Source: Corticium candelabrum (lineage: Eukaryota; Porifera; Homoscleromorpha; Homosclerophorida; Plakinidae). Taken from it: a DNA stretch of 64,000 bases. The translations under genes were made by a program, and so were the position numbers. Under the pieces are notes generated by a model, which was not told the DNA's origin, ran no database searches, and saw only the letters and a list, made by a program, of their open reading frames with translations. Positions 1 through 10,349 of the stretch are shown in pieces (position 1 is the first letter of the stretch; each line of letters opens with the position of its first letter). The stretch lies in assembly GCF_963422355.1 (NCBI RefSeq), contig NC_085092.1, forward strand, positions 43,501 to 107,500. Direction: 5' to 3'.

Positions 1-433
1 CCACCACAAGAGGGTAGAACAAACAGCCATAACTTGAAATGTTAGCAAGATGGCATTCATCTTTGTCCACTTCCCCAGCCTCAGCAGCAGCACCAGCTTT
101 ATGGCAGCATTAATAAGGTGAGAGGGAGTGAACAAATTCCTCACAGAAATGTCGAAATAAGCAGCCTTGCCTAGGGAAAAGTCGGGATGGAAAACATCAC
201 CTGGTCTTGTCATAGAGTGAGAGGAACAGCGTTGTTCTCAACGTACATTGGAGTTGTCTAAGAGCAACCAGTGGAAGATGACGTCACATAAGGCATCATG
301 TCGCTTAATCCGAAGAGGACCACCGCCAAGAGCATGGTCACCAAAAATGTCCAATTCATGACCGCACACACAACGAACTGAGTGTGAGGGTGCTGGAAAA
401 ACCAGAATTCCCAAACACAAACGCAAAGAAGTC

Positions 434-437
<4 letters not shown>
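1..437 (-). mobile_element. Non-LTR retrotransposon 3' fragment (copy E1a, RLE type)
   Basis: The minus strand encodes the C-terminal part of a non-LTR retrotransposon polyprotein. Reading from about 437 down, a CxCG..D..GDH motif is followed by a KRHDAL stretch, and near position 1 by an FYPLVV stretch matching the fragments at 1600-2300 and 57975-59018. The reading frame is broken near 237, where one block ends and the next resumes in another frame. The fourth zinc-binding position is altered (GGG where the relatives have GCG). It is 5'-truncated exactly at the (TA)n tract at 438-493 and continues off the left edge. No intact protein is possible here. The family assignment rests on similarity to the other copies in this window. 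Confidence 0.75.

Positions 438-493
<56 letters not shown>
438..493. repeat. (TA)n microsatellite between two truncated retrotransposon copies
   Basis: A perfect AT/TA run of about 56 bp. It separates a minus-strand and a plus-strand copy of the same retrotransposon family, both 5'-truncated at the tract, so the two copies lie head to head around it. Confidence 0.95.
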
Positions 494-495
<2 letters not shown>

Positions 496-2345
496 GGAAA
501 GCTGAATGCTATCATGTCTCCGTGGCTGGTAGAAGCTCCCCTGACCGCCCTCCGCAAGAAAACCGAGGTTACCGGCCAATAGCAGTGGGGGAAGTTATCC
601 GTCGTTTAGCTAGCAAGCTTTGTTGTGCGGCTGCAAAATCTCGTCTTCCAGATTTATTGCTACCATATGGTCAAGTGGGTGTCGGAACCAAGGGAGGATT
701 GGAAGCTGCAATTCATACATTGCGTACTGCCTTCAAGGAGGAAGGTCACAAAGACGATCTATGCTGTTTCAAAGTAGACATGCAAAATGCATTTAATGAA
801 TGTGACCGTTCATCGTTTTTGGAGCATGTCAAGGAAGACTTGCCTGATTTATTTCCCTATGTGCAGTGGTGTTACACAACTATAGGAGAATTAAGATTTG
901 GTCAACATCGTATTTTGTCAACAACTGGAGTGCAGCAAGGTGACCCTCTGGGTCCTCTGCTTTTCTCGCTTGTAGTCCTTCAATTGTTGGATACCATTGG
1001 TCCAATCGATGGACTTTTCCCTCACGTTTGGTATCTTGATGACGGTACCTTTGTTGGGACCAGAGACGCTGTTTCTTCATTCTTGAATTCATTGATTAAC
1101 AATGGACCGTCTTTTGGTTTAAAACTCAACCTGAAGAAGTGCGAAGTCTGTTGGCCGTCAGGTGATCAATCATTTCCTAAGTTTCCATCACAAATCCACC
1201 GCATCTGCATTAAAGATACCGGAGTTGAGCTCAACTTCGGCTGCCGCTTTTCTTGGTAGCTGTCAAGCTTCTCGGAAGCTTTCAACACGCCTTCTAGTTC
1301 AGAACAAGAAGTTGCCTACACCTGTGTTAGTTCCAACGTCACCAATGTTTGTCGAATCACCTTGTACGCCAATATCCATCCCAGGTGAAGAAAACGCCCT
1401 TGTCCGCTATAGACAAGTTCTGGCTAGTTACGGTGCGGACAATCATCCTAATAACTCATCTGGTGAGTCTCAACGTGTATTACAGAGGCAGCTGGATGAC
1501 GCTTTGCTCTCCACCCTTAAAGACACAAGCAGTCTTCGAGACAAGGCACGTCTCAACACAGTCGTCAGTTCATGCTGCAGCATGGTTACGGGCCATTCCA
1601 AACGTTAAGTTAGGCCTATCCATGGCTCCGCATGAATTTACAGTTGCTCTGAAGCTATGCCTTGGAATTCCGATTATTTCTCCTTCACAATCAATACGTT
1701 GTTCCTGTGGGCGTGTAATTGATTGCTTTGGCGACCATCTTCTTGGATGTGGTCACAGTTCTTTACGTTCTAAACGCCACGATGCACTGAGGAACATCAT
1801 ATATCACGCATTACTGGTGGATAACAAAGGCGCTCAGCTCGAGCAACGTTGTGGTCCAGACAGCAATAGCCGCCCTGGAGATATCTTTCATCCAGATTTC
1901 GCTGATGGACGACCAGGTTATTTCAACGTTTCGATAAGAAACATCATGCAGCCGGCGTATGTCGCTAAATCCGCCATTTCTACTGGAGCCGCTGCAATGG
2001 CTGGTGAAGAAGAGAAAGACCATCGACACGACAGTGAAGTCAATGCGGCAGGAGGTTACTTCTACCCAATAATAGTGGAGTCTTTTGGTTTGTGGACGTC
2101 TTCCAGTCTTGCCACTTTGAAGGTTATCGCGTCCAAGACCACAGCAAAGACAGGAATAAGTTTTAGTAGGGCAGTCAGTAACTTGCTGCAACAGCTTTCA
2201 GTTCGCTTATTTCAGTTTAACGCACGTATGATTTGCACTAGTTTGCGATTTGACACTGAGTTTGACTTTTGGGATTTGCCAACTTTGGCAGGGGACGGGT
2301 AGTTGTTATCTGCAATAAGAATATAATATAATATATATATATATA
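494..2345 (+). mobile_element. Non-LTR retrotransposon copy E1b: RT, zinc motif and endonuclease (broken)
   Basis: This copy starts inside the region just before the reverse transcriptase (an SPWLVEAPLTAL block) and runs to the polyprotein stop at 2300-2302. RT motifs are visible: GYRPIAVG, KVDMQNAFNECD, QQGDPLGPLLFS and the catalytic WYLDDG. After RT come a CSCG..D..GDHLLGCGH zinc-like motif (about 1690-1760) and an endonuclease-like domain: RPGDIFHPDF and RPGYFNVSIRN, then FYPIIVES. This order (RT, Cys/His motif, PD-(D/E)XK-like domain) is that of RLE-encoding non-LTR elements such as R2, R4, NeSL and CRE. The frame shifts at about 560, 1200 and 1570, so it is a pseudogene. Its 3' end is a TA-rich tail at 2321-2345. 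The element family is inferred by eye, not by database search. Confidence 0.8.
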
Positions 2346-4083
2346 CCCGGATATGTCATGGCGACGTCTACGCTGTGATTGTTGTCTGTGATTTCTTCCT
2401 CTGTTTTGGTTCTTTGATAACTGTCAGCTTGCTTGTTTACACAAGGTCAACACATTCTTCAGTTTGCTTAGTTTCTGATAGCTGCCTGCTCGATCCCGTT
2501 CGTGTTGGAGCTATGTCTGAGTCTGATGAGGAAAATGATTCTCCAACTTCCTATCCTTCTCAATGCTGCTCCTCTCAAGAAGTTACAAAGTGTCCTCTTT
2601 GTGCGGTTGTCTCGAAGAACACAGGGTCTTTGTTACAGCATATCAACTCATGTCATATAACTTATCGTCAGTTCCCGGATACAAATTTCCTTGAGTCTTA
2701 CAATCGTCGCCTCTGTTCTGATTGTGGGTTTGCTTACGAGAAACACTTTAGTCGGTGCCGTCATTCTTTAGGATCAGGTATTTCCCGATGCAGAGGTGAA
2801 ATGGTTGCACCTATGTTGTCTCCATGGTTACATGATGGGACTTCACACCGCTGTACGTCTGAATCTGCTGTCGATGGTGCTGAAGCTGCCAATGATGTTG
2901 AAGCTGCCGATGGTGCTGAAGCTGCCGATGATACTGAAGTTGCCAGTGAAATGCAAAGTCCTTGTGTTGAAAAGGTAATCACTGACATAGTTCTAGATGG
3001 TATAGAGGCAGCTACTACTCTTGGCAAGCCCCATGGAGATGAAGAAGAAACGTTATATTCTGTTATGAGGAAAATTGCCACTTTGCCTGTAAACACCATT
3101 ATGCACGTGCCATCATCTGTCCGACCACTTCTTGCCCAAGTTCTTGCTGATGAATTCAATCATTGCAACAGCAAAAATGGCATCTGGGGATTTACGAGGC
3201 TATTTATGTTTGCCAAAACTGTTCTTCGTTCCCCGCCCAGAGGAGGCAGAAGTAAACGGTGTGCAGTGAAAACAATCTTGAACACACGTTTACTACGTTG
3301 GAAAGGTGATCTTTGTGGTTTATGGCAGGAGGCCAAGGCTGAGGCTAGACCCCGAAAAGTCTTGTCTGTACAGCACAGTAACAGTATTCGGGCACTGAGA
3401 TTGGCTAAAGAGGGCAGGTATGGTGATGCAATGCATTCCTTGAGCTCCCAAGGTTGTGCATCTCATGACAATGAAGATGCACTAACAGATTTGCAACGTT
3501 GTCATCCAGATCATGTTCTCCCTACTTGATGTGAAGAATTACCTCCACCACTGGTAGCTGATTCAAGTACGGTCCTGTCTTGTTTACAAGCTTTTCCTAG
3601 AGGGTCTAGTCCTGGCTTTTCACAACTTGGTGCTCAACACCTATTAGATGCCATCAAAGGCACCAATGTTCCAGCGGCTACTACTTGCCTTGATAATCTC
3701 ACGAAGCTTATGAACTTGTTGTTGTCTGGGAAAGCTGATCGACGCATTGCACCCTGGTTACTTGGTGCACCACTAACAGCAATTCACAAAGCAGTGGTGG
3801 GTTTCGTCCTATCGCAGTAGGTGATACTCTCCGTCGATTAGCAAGCAGAATTTGTTGTTTGTTTGCAAAACCCCACCTTCCTGAGCTATTTCTTCCTTAC
3901 GGTCAAGTGGGTGTTGGGATCAAAGGAGGCCTTAAGAGTGTGGTTCACACAGTACGTACCATTATTGATCGTCATAGCAGTTCAGGGGATTTCTGCTGCT
4001 TCAAGGTTGACATGACTAATGCATTTAATGAATGCAGCAGGACTACGTTTTTGAAACGACTTGTGAAAGAGTTTCCAGAGTAG
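2346..4083 (+). mobile_element. Non-LTR retrotransposon copy E2: 5' end, C2H2 N-terminus and start of RT
   Basis: It abuts the TA tail of E1b head to tail. The likely start is the ATG at 2513 (MSESDEEN). The N-terminal part carries a C2H2 finger (CPLC..H..CH, about 2592-2665) and a second Cys/His cluster (CSDCGFAY.KH...C, about 2716-2765), then acidic Ala/Glu/Asp repeats encoded by 15-bp units (2875-2945). The frame stops at a TGA at 3527-3529, stays open in the same frame to about 3797, then shifts into a GFRPIAVGD block and runs through the RT segment FKVDMTNAFNEC to 4081. The rest of RT and the endonuclease are missing. N-terminal C2H2 fingers are a feature of RLE-type non-LTR elements and fit the domains seen in E1b. 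Confidence 0.75.
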
Positions 4084-4694
4084 AAGAGAGGACATGCAAC
4101 CAACATTTAAGATCTCCATATCATACAAATTTCTGGGAATCGACATTTATTGGGGTTGTTCCAAGTTGTTTAGTGCAACTCGCACATGGCATATCTGGCT
4201 TATCTCTCACAGAAATGAAGCTGTCTTTCCTGGCGGCAATCCCCAGGTTTTTGTATCTTTCTCTGCTTGTAGTTTCTAATTACTGATCTTGGCATGTGTA
4301 CTGTGCAGTATCACAGTTAGAATGGAGTTACAAACAAAGACCAAGCTTTGACACGCCCCTATGGTCTAAAGATGAGTCTTTGCCTAGTTACCAAAAAGCT
4401 GCAGATCATAAGGGTGACGTCTTGGTTCTAGTAAATAATAGTAAGTATGCATAACAGGAAGTGTTTATTAAGGTGTACAACATGTGCAAAAAAGGTTTGC
4501 AAACTTGCAAACTAAAAGTGGCGCCATGTTATATATGTATATTGTCATAACTTATTAGCATTGCCGGTTGAGACAAAATCTTAGTGAGAACACTAAATTT
4601 GTATATGTTAGGTACCTAATAGTTTACACAAATGCATCTGTTACGATCACAATTGAAATACTACCATCACTCCGCACACTGTAAACTGAACACA

Positions 4695-4760
4695 TACAAC
4701 CGAAGATTCAAAGAAGACTACAGTGGCTAGGACATGTAAGAAAGCCAAACAACCATCCAA
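4695..4760 (+). pseudogene. LINE reverse-transcriptase C-terminal remnant
   Basis: A short plus-strand reading encodes RRLQWLGHVRKPN, resembling the RR.RW.GHV motif near the C-terminus of CR1/RTE-type LINE polyproteins and the fragments at 30984-31214 and 35906-36094. It is too short to classify further. Confidence 0.35.
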
Positions 4761-4973
4761 AAAAACAACTGCTACATAATCCACGTTTACACGACATTAT
4801 AGAACCGGGCCGAACCTGGGACCATGTGTTTACACGACAATTGTTCAGGCCAAGTTGGCCCAGACCCCACAGGCAGAGATCACTTTCGAATGCCAAGTTC
4901 CCCTCCCCTTATGATATAGCTCTGCCCACCATTGACTAGCACACGCATGCAGTTAATTAATCATGGCAAAAGA

Positions 4974-5108
4974 TCATGAACTCATCTCACGCCTTTCAAG
5001 AAATTTTGTCTTGCCATCAAGCTGGTTTTGCACGCTCTCATCTCCCCATATCCCAATGAGAGTCGTCACCTCTTCGTCAGTCCATAGTACGGTTCTGCGT
5101 CCCACCAT
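4974..5108 (-). pseudogene. Myb/SANT-like DNA-binding domain fragment (possible first exon)
   Basis: The minus strand starting at the ATG at 5108 encodes 44 residues including VLWTDEEVTTLIGIW and LDGKTKFLER. This matches the first helices of the Myb/SANT-like domain found in Harbinger transposon partner proteins and related host genes. A GTGAGA donor-like sequence follows the FLER codons, so this may be a first exon rather than a truncated protein. I did not find the next exon. It is too short for the ORF size cutoff of a normal annotation. Confidence 0.45.
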
Positions 5109-5887
5109 TGTTTACAGACCACGTCATTGACTCGCATATCAGACCCTATGCATCTAGCTGAGATGCCAATGGTGGCTATGGATGTGTGAATGCAAAACAG
5201 GGCCGAGCCCGGGACTACGGTTGTGGGTCAAGACCGAGACACAATTCAGTGAGCCTCGTGTAAACGCAGGAATAGTAGACTTCTCAATCATAAACGTCCA
5301 GCTCACAGTATAGTACAGACTACTTGACAACGCTGGGTTGATAAAGTTCAAAATGACTTGAAATCATTGAACTTATCCATAAAGGACTCACACAATGGCT
5401 CAACATGGCAATCTATTATGCAAGGCCTAAACCCATAGTGGGTCTGGCTAAATTTCAGGTTGAGGTGTGTGTATTTTAATTTACATAGGCCATGTAAAGT
5501 CAGGTCTCATTCAATTTGGTATGCAATCTCGTTAGAATTGAATCAATTAAAGTTTAGATTACCGAATCAGTTTCCATAGGTCTGGCCTTCACCAAGAGTA
5601 GACAGAATGCAAAAATCTACAACTACATTGCAAAAATACATTGAATTTCGTGGAATGTCTAGTCTCACTAAGATATAACAAAAAAAGTCACGTTTAAGTG
5701 GCACATTAATTGCATTTAGTTAAAGTAATTTCTAAAACTCCATACCTTCCTTGACACAATCAGCAGACACGGTGACGAGAGCTGTCAACTTCTGCTCGTC
5801 AGTAGATACGATTTCCTTCAGCGCATCACGAAATGTTTGATCAAGAATTGTCTTGCGCTCAGCTTCACTGCATATACAAAACATTGC

Positions 5888-5990
5888 TGTTGTATAAGTA
5901 TGCATTGCTATACAGACCTTGTTTATATGGGACTTTTAGATATACTGATTCAGTAATTTTTAGAAGCCTACCTAGAGTGAGAACAGTACA
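5888..5990 (+). repeat. 5' LTR of gypsy element G0
   Basis: About 103 bp, starting TGTTGTAT and ending ACAGTACA. It shares the segment from TTGTTTATA(C/T)GGG through AGAAGCCTA to AACAGTACA with the block at 19676-19767. It is immediately preceded by ATTGC (5883-5887), the same five bases that follow the 3' copies at 19768-19772 and 19847-19851. Confidence 0.65.
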
Positions 5991-5999
5991 TAGTACAAA

Positions 6000-6584
6000 G
6001 AGTATGCAGATACAACTGCCCGAACAATTTGATTTTACAAACTTGATGAGTGGCCACAATGGGCCCAAAGGTTCAAACAGTTTCATCAAATGTCTGGTTT
6101 GTCAGCAAAGGACGATAAGCATCAGGTGAGTATGTTCGTCTATGCTATGGGCAACAAAGCAAACGATATTTTGAAAACCTTGCAACTGACTGATGAGGAG
6201 AAGGAAGTCTATGTCACCGTAAAAGGAAAACTAGACGGTTACTTTGTCAAAAGACGAAACACAATTTATGAACAGGCGCGATTCAATCAAAGAGTACAAC
6301 TCAAAGGAAAGTCCGCTGATGACTTCATAGCATCACTCTATTATTTGGTCAAACATTGTGCATACAGAACGTTGACTAACGAAATGATTCGTGACAGGAT
6401 TGTTGTAGGTATTCAAAATCAAAAGTTAGCAGAAAAGTTACAACTAGACTTGGAATTAACTTTAGACAAAGCCATTACAATGGTGCAACAGTCAGAAGCT
6501 GTAAAAGAGCAACAAACAGTAGGGCAACAAGAGCTGAATACCAAGAAACCCAATCGAAGAGAACTAGACACCAGCTATATGTAA
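6000..6584 (+). pseudogene. Ty3/gypsy Gag (element G0), frameshifted
   Basis: The region starts with an ATG at about 6004 (MQIQLPEQFDF). A shift near 6044 moves the natural reading (DEWPQWAQRF) into the frame that is then open to the stop at 6582-6584. The encoded protein has the helical pattern of metazoan Ty3/gypsy Gag: a DKHQVSMFVYAMG helix, then a KGKLDGYFVKRRN segment, and a RFNQRVQLKGKSADDFIASL segment. No zinc knuckle follows, because the element breaks off into a minisatellite at about 6660. The matching 3' end of the element is proposed at 19230-19846. Confidence 0.7.
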
Positions 6585-6661
6585 TGGATATTTCACAAAT
6601 AGAAGAACCCTTCCAACTAGAAGTAGGCAAGATATGATGTCCAATAGCTTTGTAGTGCAAA

Positions 6662-7000
6662 GTGTTGCAGTATCTGTTGTTGTAGGTGTAGTATCTGTTG
6701 TAAGTGTAGTATCTGTGTTGTTGTAAGTGTAGTATCTGTTGTTGTAAGTGTAGTATCTGTTGTTGTAGGTGTAGTATCTGTTTTAGGTGTAGTATTTGTT
6801 GTTGTAGGTGTAGTATCTGGTCTAGGTGTAGTATATGTTGTTGTAGGTGTAGTATCTGTTGTTGTAGGTGTAGTATCTGTTGTAGGTGTAGTATCTGTTG
6901 TACGTGTAGTATTTGTTGTTGTAGGTGTGGTATCTGTTGTTGTACGTGTAGTATCTGTTGTAGGTGTAGTATCTGTTGTTGTAGGTGTAATCTCCTTTGC
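6662..7000. repeat. 18/21-bp minisatellite
   Basis: A tandem array of GTAGTATCTGTTGTTGTAGGT (about 21 bp) and an 18-bp variant lacking one GTT, repeated roughly seventeen times with point variation. Long reading frames across it (poly-HLQQQIL or YTYNNRYY) are low-complexity by-products of the array. Confidence 0.9.
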
Positions 7001-7291
7001 GATCCATAGCTACATACTTTGTAGTATTGATATATGTTACGAGCTACAGTAGTCTCCCACTTCCATGGCTTTGCTACTTCCATACAACTAGGTATCCAAA
7101 CCTCAACCCAACATACCTTCTAGATCGAAAGAGACAGCTCCAAGAGATCTATCGATCTATCTGAGATATTAGGAACACACTATACAAACCTCGCTTTCGA
7201 ACATACATCCTTGTTCTTGTAGCGTTCGAAGAGTAACTACAAGTTCTTTGTCCTTTTCTGTAGAGCAAATACTGCTAGTCTTGCTGGCACA

Positions 7292-7705
7292 CAGTCACTC
7301 CAACCTACCCCTAGTTGTGCCTACAGGCTTGCTGTATCTCCCCTTGCCAGCAATCTTGTTCGACAAAGTCTTGCAGCATTGTGCTATCCATAGAAATCGT
7401 TTCCTATACAACAACAATGAATCTATTCTGTTTCTAGCTTGTAGAAATGCAATGAGATCTCTACTTCTAGATTTCCCACCAAGACGTTGTATATCTGATC
7501 CAACACTTTGCAAAATATTTTTGAGTTTGTCCATGTCTAGTCCTACTAGTCTGTGTGGGGGTAGATAGCCATAGTTTTCTATAGTCGAACTATCCACTCT
7601 GGTGTCTAGCATCTCTTGCAGACTAGGGTTGGTTTTGGACATGCCGCCAGCATCTCCTCGTGGGCCACCATGTGTGTATGTATTGTCGGCTCTATAGAGG
7701 ACCTA
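7292..7705 (-). CDS. Unidentified ORF, 115 aa plus possible N-terminal extension
   Basis: A minus-strand ORF starts at the ATG at 7642 and ends with its stop at about 7295. The frame is open upstream to about 7705, so the true start may be further 5'. It is predicted soluble and rich in Leu, Arg and Lys, with no membrane segment or known motif that I can see. A central GYLPPHRLVGLDMDKLKNIL segment is echoed in decayed form on the same strand near 8540 (HGYPPLHGLQELDKASLDKIL), so the unit is duplicated. It lies inside the G0 nest. I do not recognise the family. It could belong to an old integrated DNA element, but nothing here proves that. Confidence 0.35.
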
Positions 7706-7905
7706 GGGAATTGGACGTCTACCTACCGGCATCCCATCGTCGGACACCGCTTGTCTAGTTACTGCTCTAGAGGACCTAGGGATAGGTATTGGATGTCTAC
7801 CCAGTGGCATCCCATCGTTGGACACCGCTTGTGTAGTTGCTACTTTAGAGGACCTAGGGATAGGTATTGGACGTCCCTGCCACATCCCATCATCAGCCGC
7901 TACGG
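7692..7905. repeat. About 77-bp tandem repeat, three degenerate units
   Basis: Units begin near 7692, 7768 and 7845 with TAGAGGACCTAGGGA and include CATCCCATCG and GGACACCGCTTGT. On the minus strand the last two units encode a 26-residue repeat containing QAVS(N/D)DGMP and RPIPIPRSS with the frame maintained, which is compatible with a repeated protein segment. Confidence 0.75.
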
Positions 7906-8364
7906 GTGTATGTGCTGCTATCATTTTTCCAGATTACATGTCCAAGTTGTACTTTCCAAAATAGACACCCTCTTTGAAATAGAAGTAGACTATATACATG
8001 GCTACATATTTTCAATGGAACCTATTGTCTGATGTCCTCTGTTTGCAACCCAACATCTCTAGTTGTCAACACAATATCTGGGTCTTTTTCCTCGGTCTGG
8101 CCATCTTTGTATCCAAGAGGTACAGTAGATCCAAAAGATGTACCGAGCTGTCCGAGATGTTTGGTGTCCGCCAATCCCACTTCGATACGTATCCACGGCT
8201 ATGTACTTTCCAAAGAATGGACACGACTTCTTGGTATGCCATAGGGTCTTTGGCTTGCATCTCCGACCCGATTTGCCTTTCACAGATTGTAGTGTCGCCG
8301 TCTCCCGAATCTCGAGTGCCAGTATTTTCCAAGATAGCGTCTTCCACCACTGTACCATCCACCA

Positions 8365-8570
8365 AACTCGTTCATACGACTACAGTACTTCAAGCTCATT
8401 CCTACGTCGCGAAATCGAGACAGGGTCTTCGTTTCCTAATATCTTGCATACGATATAGCAGAATACGCAATCTCACCTTTTGTAGAATCTTGTCGAGACT
8501 TGCCTTGTCCAGCTCTTGGAGTCCGTGGAGTGGTGGATAGCCATGTTTTTTTCTATGGTATGTATACCCA
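8365..8570 (-). pseudogene. Decayed paralogue of the 7295-7705 unidentified ORF
   Basis: The minus strand below about 8565 reads RKKHGYPPLHGLQELDK and onward, aligning with the ENYGYLPPHRLVGLDMDK part of the ORF at 7295-7642. The similarity fades after about 50 residues and the frame ends at a TAG near 8415. Flanking phrases (a TACTTTCCAA or CTTTTCAAAATAG block followed by GGCTACATA) recur near 7950 and 8690, so a unit of several hundred bases appears to have been duplicated and has decayed. Confidence 0.35.
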
Positions 8571-9099
8571 CACCATCGGCCAATATATAGTATGCTGGGT
8601 AGGGCCTCTGGCTTGCTATAGATTGCTGTCTCTTGTGGGCATTGCTGGTCCTGCGGACATGGTCACTGCTGTCTCTGCAGACATTGCACTTTTCAAAATA
8701 GGTGCAGCCTATGTATAGGGCTACATAGTTTTCTCATGTGGAACCCATCCGATACATCGACTTGACATCTTTGGTGGCATTGAATTCTATCTAGCCTTGT
8801 ATATATCTATATGGAAACCCTTAACAGCAAGATTCGTCAAATGACACGGCAACATCCGACAATGCACGGAGGAATCGCATCGCCTGCGACAAAATACGGT
8901 TGGTGGGTCCAAAATGACAACTCTGTTAGGATGCAATCTGTGTTGCTTCTTCCGACAATTGCTCGAAGACAAGAGCAGTGTACAACCAAGACCTCCCGTG
9001 GGTATCGCTTGCTGGTGGGGAACAATATTTGAACTCGTGTCGGAATGATTGGTGGAGATAGATTGTGGTACCGTGTGTAGGGGTAGCCAGATTTATATT

Positions 9100-9821
9100 T
9101 GATCGGGGAATGTAGGCTATAGCCATGACGGGCACTGCGTCGTATCGTCGACGAAACGTGGCAAAGGTCGGCGAATCCATCCCACACAGAAGGATCCACA
9201 ATCAGACGCTTCGCAAGATATTGTCCTACTCTCGAGTACAAGGCTCCATATCGAAGGCGTCCCAACGGGTGTATCCCTCGGTACTACAAACCCCAGATCT
9301 GGATTGGACTAGATCTCTCTCCCATCGTGAGCTTCGGTCTGTACGTAGAAGTCGTCTATTGTCTCTGGGCTCTGGACCAACTCGGGCCAACACCGTGCTA
9401 CAATACGGTCTACCACGGAGATGCGAACCACAGTTGGACCTCCCCAGTAGCCTGGGGTTGTATGGTGTCAATCGGAGATGTCCCAGACTTGGCATCTGTG
9501 GACTTTGGAGATGACGCAAGCGATTGACTCCACACCACCATGGAAGACATCGTCCGAAGTGTCTACCATGTCGAATATCTGAAGCCTTGGTTTGCCCACG
9601 GTAGAGGCAACGCGAAATCTCTCAAGGAGGCTCTCACTGTACATACCCTGGATTTGTGTGGCAAATCTGTGTTGGGATACATTCCTTGGAAGGCCATGGA
9701 AGTGCGTTATCTACTTATCAAACACAAAGAATATTTTCTCCAAGACTGCAAACTCAAGATCGACAATCTATGGCAGATAGTTAGCACTCTAGGAAAAGAT
9801 GCCAATCCACGCCTGGAATAG
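9100..9821 (+). pseudogene. Unidentified reading frame with one in-frame TGA
   Basis: In one plus-strand frame, sequence from about 9125 reads continuously to a stop at 9819-9821, broken only by a TGA at 9525-9527. The part after the TGA begins LHTTMEDIVRS and includes YLKPWFAHGRGNAK, GYIPWKAMEVRYLLIKHKEY and IDNLWQIVSTLG, which looks like real protein rather than chance reading. Before the TGA the frame holds PYRRRPNGCIPRYYKP and NTVYHGDANHSW. Two TAG codons and a TGA near 9078-9120 mark the upstream limit. I do not recognise the family. It lies in the foreign DNA inside G0 and has no relation I can see to gypsy Pol. Confidence 0.35.
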
Positions 9822-9834
9822 TACATTTATCCCC

Positions 9835-10345
9835 AAGGGTGGGTACACTTGCGAAGATGTGTACAATTATATCCCATAGACATGCCTATGGGTGGTATGC
9901 ACATCCAAAAATGTTGGTATGGGTAGCACTGTGTCTACCTGTATTTTTGGTCCACATCGGATCGTGGATACCGATCAACCTGTATTTTTGGATTTTCTCC
10001 TTTTTTCTGTCTGTCTGTCTGTCTGTCTGCCTGTATTTTTGGATTTCTTTTGCAATGTGATTCTACTTTTGTTGGCTTGCTCTTGCAATGTGTTTCTGCT
10101 CTTTGTTGTCTTGCTCTTTTCATGCTGCAATGATGTACGTGTCCATGTCCATAGGTGTAGGTGTGCATGTCCATAGGTATAAGTGTCCATAGGTGTAGGT
10201 GTCCGTGTCCATAGGTGTCCATGTCCGTGTCCATATGTGCCCATATCTGTGTCTGTGTCCATAGATGGTGCTGACCATGTCCGTGTCCATGTCCGTAGGT
10301 GTAGGTGTCTATGTCTGTAGACGTCCATGTCCATACGTGTCTATA
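9835..10345. repeat. Low-complexity tract: CTGT run and GTGTCC/ATAGGT minisatellite
   Basis: Three CCTGTATTTTTGG copies (about 9938, 9980 and 10029) flank a short (CTGT)n run (10003-10027). From 10138 to 10345 there is a hexamer-like array built of GTGTCC, ATAGGT and GTAGGT words. The same words resume at 15129-15185 beyond the inserted elements, so they predate those insertions. Reading frames here are artefacts. Confidence 0.8.
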
Positions 10346-10349
10346 CTCT

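Larger units (their letters stand above)
4084..5887. other. Mostly non-coding stretch with small transposon remnants
   Basis: No gene could be recognised across most of this interval. It contains a short LINE-like tail (4695-4760, plus) and a Myb/SANT-like exon fragment (4974-5108, minus), described separately. A CGTTTACACGA-type motif occurs at about 4790 and 4837, and inverted at about 5258, so part of 4788-5270 may be a decayed inverted-repeat transposon. The 3' flank of this interval ends in ATTGC (5883-5887), the proposed target duplication of the gypsy element G0. Confidence 0.5.

Noticed and set aside
384-520. Start of the 291-residue frame upstream of the TA tract
   Set aside because: The frame merely reads through the microsatellite from the opposite-strand fragment E1a. 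The real coding similarity begins after 500.
6662-7000. Regular 18/21-bp array resembling a CRISPR array
   Set aside because: The units are directly adjacent with no unique spacers, and the genome is eukaryotic. It is a minisatellite.
9125-9514. Arg/Ser-rich 129-residue frame
   Set aside because: It is an alternative frame of the reading at 9125-9821 and has biased composition. The other frame looks more protein-like.
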